A stretch of 64,000 bases of DNA from assembly GCA_014607495.2 (NCBI GenBank), contig CP053150.1:5848495-5912494 (forward strand), read 5' to 3'. Positions within the stretch are counted from its first letter, which is position 1. Every line of letters begins with the position of its first letter. The translations under genes were made by a program, and so were the position numbers. The DNA comes from Carposina sasakii (lineage: Eukaryota > Arthropoda > Insecta > Lepidoptera > Carposinidae). The notes under the pieces are model-generated. The model saw only the letters and a list, made by a program, of their open reading frames with translations, did not search any database and was not told the origin of the DNA. Shown piece after piece: positions 59,614-64,000 of the stretch.

Positions 59614-59789
59614 ATGAGCCAGCAAGCCAACAACACATAAACCTTCCAAAATGAAGCCCAAACGGATATAACGTTTCTTTTTCAAATAATTTCTTTTAAT
59701 TTTTAGATCGAATATATTATATTGTGATATTTAGATAGTTACTCTATTATTATTATTATTTATATAAAATGGTTTTATATTGTAAGTAG
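59614..59789 (+). promoter_or_regulatory. Three upstream ORFs in the transporter 2 leader
   Basis: ATG...TAA 59614-59640 (8 codons), 59651-59671 (6 codons) and 59769-59789 (6 codons) all precede the main start. The second and third have an A at -3. If the leader is unspliced these may limit translation. A possible donor gtaagt at 59782 could alternatively remove part of it. Confidence 0.35.
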
Positions 59790-59887
59790 ATATATTTTTA
59801 AATATAATTAACATATCCGTGCTCAAGATAATCTCATTCCAAAACGCCCAGTAAATTATAAATAGTCGAAAAATTCTAACATTTGCA

Positions 59888-59939
59888 ATGACAGCCAAAA
59901 CTCGTTCACATTGGAAGGAGTATGGAATAGCGCTATGTG
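59888..59939 (+). CDS. Putative sugar transporter 2 (Tret1-like), coding exon 1; continues beyond window
   Basis: A 52-base exon, MTAKTRSHWKEYGIALC plus one base, ending at the donor gtgagt. The first residues match the pattern of transporter 1 (MT..R..W+EY.(A/I)AL before span 1), and the donor falls in the same phase 1 immediately before span 1. That is strong, though short, evidence for a paralogue in tandem on the same strand. The next exon, which should encode span 1 with GWTSP, was not found in the remaining 4 kb; given intron 1 of 9.8 kb in the neighbour this is expected. The leader contains upstream ORFs. The assignment rests on 17 residues, so the exact family member is open. Confidence 0.6.
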
Positions 59940-60832
59940 GTGAGTTGAATTTCTAACCTATATACTTCTCGACCATGTGTTCAAGCTCATATCACTATAT
60001 TAATTATGAATACGTGTCGAAATTCATTACTCTATGTGCCATGTTACTCGCTTGCTTTTTCATCAGGGTTGGCTAACATGTGTGCTTTGTAATGTTCATG
60101 TAACTAATATTCTTCAATATCGCTACATTCGTCTCATTACTATGCGCCTAACATCATGTTTACATTCATTAATCACTTGTTCAAAGCGTACTAATCCTCT
60201 TTTATATGACTGTCACGTCTTTACATTTTATATACTTCGGTTTCATGTCGTATCTTTATAACCCATAGATTAGTTCTCAGATTAGCTCTATCATGCTTAG
60301 AGCGACCTTTATTATGTTAAAAATAAGTATTTATGTATGAGATTTCTTATTGGTTTTTCCATTGGTGCCATCAAACTTGTCAATAAGGTACTTCTACTTC
60401 TACCTATATAAAAAATTACTATCTGCATTCTCTTGCATATAAGAGCATTATTAATTAGTTCCCGTCAGGTGTGATTGAGGTCATACGTGTGGCATTCGTA
60501 AATGTAGGAAAAAAGCGCGTTAAATTGTTTTACTATCGACAAAAATAACCTCGACTAGCCTAGAAGATGCATGTAGGTTGAGCAGACAACTTTTACAATC
60601 GAAATTCGCACACATTGTGCATTTTCATATAGGTACCTGTGTGCTACACAGACCAAAATATGACAGACAAAGCTGGATAATATTACTTTTTGTTTATTAT
60701 TGAGAAACCTACAAATTATCAATATACTACGGCTATGCTACTGTACCTGTTAATCATCATCATCATCTTACTGAAGATGAAGCGGTCAAAGGACCAGTAA
60801 ATCTATGAATACGATAAAATACTAAAAGATTA

Positions 60833-61028
60833 TGGAGAAGTGTTTTTATAAATTTATCTTAGTCAAGATATTATATATTATAAAATTATTAATAAATAAA
60901 TGGAAAAAATTCTTCACTCGAGTGGGAATCGAACCCACGACCTATGCATTCCGTGCCAGCCCTCTACCACTGAGCTACCGGGTCAATTACTCAAGAAGAG
61001 CGCTGGCACGGAAGAATTTTTTCCATTT
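60833..61028 (-). repeat. tRNA-like Pol III unit inside an inverted repeat
   Basis: On the minus strand, A box TAGCTCAGTGG and B box GGTTCGATTCC (within gtgggttcgattcccac, a perfect T-arm) are both consensus, and a TTTTTT run follows about 13 bases later as a terminator. The unit is bounded by an exact 18-base inverted repeat, 60898-60915 and 61011-61028. The acceptor stem pairs poorly (about 4-5 of 7) and no proper anticodon arm forms, so it is a tRNA-derived repeat rather than a functional tRNA. The AT-rich flank 60833-60901 recurs at 63192. Confidence 0.6.
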
Positions 61029-62145
61029 CAATATATATATATAATAAAATACTAAAACTCAATAAACCGTTATGTTCTAAATGAATACAGATTTGATTCG
61101 ACATAGTGTTACAAGCAGGGTTAAATTAGGTTATCTACTGGCTTCGTGACGTTCATAATAAGTTAACACGTAAATCTGACAGACAGAAGCAATACCTAGA
61201 AACAAACTAAATAGTCATTATTAGCAGTATAATAATAGTTATAATTGTATAACGTTTGTCCTTGAAAAATAATCCTTCATATAAAAAAAATTATAGTCTT
61301 AATATTGTAAGTCATTAAAAGACATTGTAAATATAGGACATTATAAATGGCAATGCTCAGTTGGTGTTGTCCCTTATGTTTCAATTAAGACTAGATGATG
61401 TCTGTCTACTCCTAACTATAGCACAAACAATCTTAAACTAAACATTATCTGACTTGGACTCTGCCGAAGTATACAACCATAAAATTAAGGCTCACCTATT
61501 TTTAGATTTTTCTTATTTTTTTGACCTATTATTTCTTTTTACTACAATAATGTTATGTATATACGGTTATAATATTTACGGTTTTAATATTTAACTGTAA
61601 CTGGTTTGGACTTTGTACATTTGACATTATAAACGCGAATTACATCTAAACTTATGCCAGTATCTAGAAATCTCAGTAAAATGAATTTTAGAGACAGGTA
61701 ATAAAATTTAATGAAAAATATTTTTGGTACTTTCTCGAAATAGTCTTTTATTAATCACATGAAACATAAACAATTAACTTATTATAATAGTCATGCATCA
61801 ATTTCATTGATTGATTATGATTACCCGTAAATGCATATTGTATCCTTTTATACTGCATTAGTAAACTTTTCTTCGATATGTAAACATAAATTACATATTT
61901 GTAGGGTTGCGTCATGGAATTTTTGGCCAGGATTGATTCCTGGAAGGCTCAGGTAGGAACAAAAAACTCAAGGCAACTAATATTCACGATAAATCAATCA
62001 CGCATCTATTGTCAATGTACGTGAGTTCAATATTATAAAAACTTCGAAAATAACTGATATTAACTATCATTGTGCGGTTTTTATTGGGAGATAAAAATAT
62101 TATCAATGGTAAAATACATTCAGAAAATTGACATTTAAAATGTTA
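61029..62145. other. Intron or intergenic DNA, no feature seen
   Basis: Very AT-rich, with no exon of a sugar transporter recognisable. Confidence 0.35.
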
Positions 62146-62413
62146 TATACAGGGTGTAACAAAAAGGGTATGTTAAGCGAAAAGCTACGTAAATAGCCCA
62201 CTATAGAGAACCTATCCACAAAATTTGAGACTCGAAATCACATGTTTATTTTTCCCGATAGTATGGAGAATTTTTAAATATCTCAGGAATTTTCATACAA
62301 TCTTGAAAAATAAACATGTGATTTCGAGTCTCAAATTTTGTGAATAGGTTGTCTACAGTGGGCTATTTACGTAGCTTTTCGCTTAACGTGCCCTTTTTGT
62401 TACAACCTGTATA
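62146..62413. mobile_element. MITE-2, copy 2 (long palindrome)
   Basis: Starts tatacagggtgtaacaaaaa and ends with the near-inverse ttgttacaacctgtata. The arms (ggtatgttaagcgaaaagct, acgtaaatagcccact, cgaaatcacatgtttatttt) pair almost completely around a short centre. No coding. Confidence 0.8.
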
Positions 62414-62948
62414 ATGTAACATATTATTTTAGTTAAAAAAATGCCTCGGTATTTTCTCGATTTATTAGTGTTAAGTAGTTTTTTTTTTTAAATTAACACC
62501 ATTTAGGGCAAGCAAGAGATAGGTACGAGTACTCTAAGAAACAAACTACTTACTAAATTAAAATTATATATACAATATTTATAATTACTCTCCCTCATAT
62601 ACTAAGTAGGGCATAGAAGTAGGGTATTTTTAAATAAAAGGTAGGTTAATTCTTTGAATATCTTTCATAAAGAACTCTCGTTTAATTTTCATTATGTTGT
62701 CATTGGAGTAATTTTAATAAATTAAATTTCGAGCTGCTGTGATCGCAATTATATTAATAGTGCTTCAGTCAGTATTTCGAATTCTGTATTTAATATTATT
62801 TAAATTGTGTTTTGTATCATAATTTTTAAATAGAATAAGTTTTTTGCATGTCTCCCATGACAAAATATGTATGAACTAGACTAAACTATAACATAAAATT
62901 ATTAAGAATTAATTAATGGAAAAGAAAAATATTTAATAAAAAGAAAAT

Positions 62949-63050
62949 TATTAATGGAAAAAATTCTCCACCCGAGTGGGAATCGAACCCACGACCACTG
63001 CAAACCGTGCGAGCCGCCGGGTCAATTACTCGGATGACGAATTTTACCAT
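62949..63050 (-). repeat. tRNA-like repeat, copy 2 (shortened)
   Basis: The same T-arm/B box (gggttcgattcccac on the minus strand) and the same left arm aatggaaaaaattct, with a deletion in the anticodon region and a degraded right arm. The A box region is damaged. Confidence 0.5.
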
Positions 63051-63189
63051 CTCTTTTCTAAATTACATATTGGCAACGTTATTCTTCATCCCGATAGCTA
63101 TACACTAGCCAAATCTCGGCAAACAAAGCTGAATCCCTCAGCACAATGTTTAAAGATGAAACGATCAACCATATCCTAACGGATTACAT

Positions 63190-63335
63190 TAATGGAGAAG
63201 TATTTTTATAAATTTATCTTAGTCAAGATATTATATATTATAAAATTATTAATAAAGAAAATGGAAAAAATTCTTCAACCTGTAACAAAATTACTCATAT
63301 TTTGTGCAAAATAAATTATTTGATTTGATTTGTAC
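63190..63335 (+). repeat. Flank-only copy of the tRNA-like repeat, joined to a retroposon tail
   Basis: Bases 63192-63276 repeat the AT-rich flank of the 60.8-kb element almost exactly, through aatggaaaaaattcttca, then switch to tgtgcaaaataaattatttg with a gatttgattt tail. The tRNA-like part is absent. Confidence 0.5.
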
Positions 63336-64000
63336 CTATCTCTAATTACACAGAGGGTAGAAATTTCTATAACTAACTTAAAAACTACTTAGGGCTAGCG
63401 TGCATATCGGTTGACATGAAATAAAAAGTAATAATGTATTTTGTATCTTTATATTTTGAGTGACGGCATTTTCGGCGATTCCTTTTGATAAGTCTTTCTT
63501 ATAGGATTAAGGGTAATAATGATAAAAAATGCAACTCAATGTTGCACGATAATGTCACATATATATAATGCAATCGATTAGATTACATATATTAAGATGC
63601 TTTTAAAATATACGTTCCCCTGAAACACGAAACATGGTCCAGGCCACAAAAAGTCTACTTCGCGGAGATGTTTTCCGAAAAGTTAGAAACAAACTTCATA
63701 ACATTTAAACTTCTTTTTTGAAGTCTCACTTATATGTGGAATTAATTTAAAACTTCATATCTTTTGTTTGACTAACGGCCATTTTCAATACATGAGATTA
63801 TTTTTTAAAAAACGGGTTTTATAAACTAAATTAAATGTATAAAAACAATTTTACTGAAGATTTAATCTGAGAAATGCTCAATGTCGGTTATTGAAATAGG
63901 CTGTAAGAGGTCAATGTTTCTGATCTTTAGAACTTACAAAAAGCTATATTGTACTTATTTATTAATTTTCCTACTGTCGCCTAAGGTATACCTTACATAA
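63336..64000. other. AT-rich DNA to the window edge, no feature seen
   Basis: Presumably intron 1 of transporter 2. No exon or repeat recognised. Confidence 0.3.

Noticed and set aside
60832..61044. 70-codon frame containing VGIEPTT
   Set aside because: The IEPTT string is the antisense reading of a tRNA-like T-arm, a well-known false protein from tRNA-derived repeats. The same applies to 62976-63179.

Overview
This window looks like nuclear DNA of an insect, most likely a moth or butterfly. It is AT-rich and gene-poor. Its one clear gene has GT-AG introns of 1.6 to 9.8 kb. The repeats are of types familiar to me from lepidopteran genomes: Helitrons with CTAG 3' ends, a tRNA-headed SINE with an (AT)n tail, palindromic MITEs, and ends of non-LTR retrotransposons. 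The species cannot be named from the sequence, and no prokaryotic, organellar or viral gene was seen.

Genes. (1) A four-exon, plus-strand sugar transporter of the major facilitator superfamily (facilitated trehalose transporter Tret1-like) has coding exons 30541-30586, 40340-40480, 44700-44956 and 46588-47559. The spliced product is 471 residues and carries all the expected signatures. (2) At 59888-59939 there is the first coding exon of what looks like a second, tandem transporter on the same strand. Its short N-terminus and phase-1 donor match exon 1 of gene 1; the rest should lie beyond the right edge. No other gene can be supported firmly. Two ORFs of about 110 codons (30126-30455 minus, 52695-53033 plus) are listed as weak candidates.

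Layout. 1-15.7 kb is intergenic: foldback elements (one with 116-bp identical arms), small Helitrons, a 5'-truncated non-LTR retrotransposon and MITEs. 15765-18439 is an internally deleted Helitron with both termini, the A|T insertion dinucleotides, and a broken Rep/helicase gene on the minus strand. 18.4-30.5 kb is again repeats, including a SINE at 20268-20567. 30.5-47.6 kb is transporter 1; its first intron holds many insertions. 47.6-59.5 kb is intergenic, with a 1.3 kb inverted-repeat element at 53291-54590 that carries nested insertions. 59.5-64 kb is the putative promoter, leader and exon 1 of transporter 2, then intron with tRNA-like elements.

How it fits together: the two transporters are probably a local tandem duplication, as is common in this family, within a landscape shaped by Helitrons and MITEs. 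I found no defence-like or otherwise new multi-gene system. The most unusual items are the deleted Helitron with a microhomology junction, the perfect 116-bp inverted repeat, the small Pol III-type units bounded by inverted repeats near 60.9 kb, and the terminal-repeat element whose terminal motif recurs inside it.
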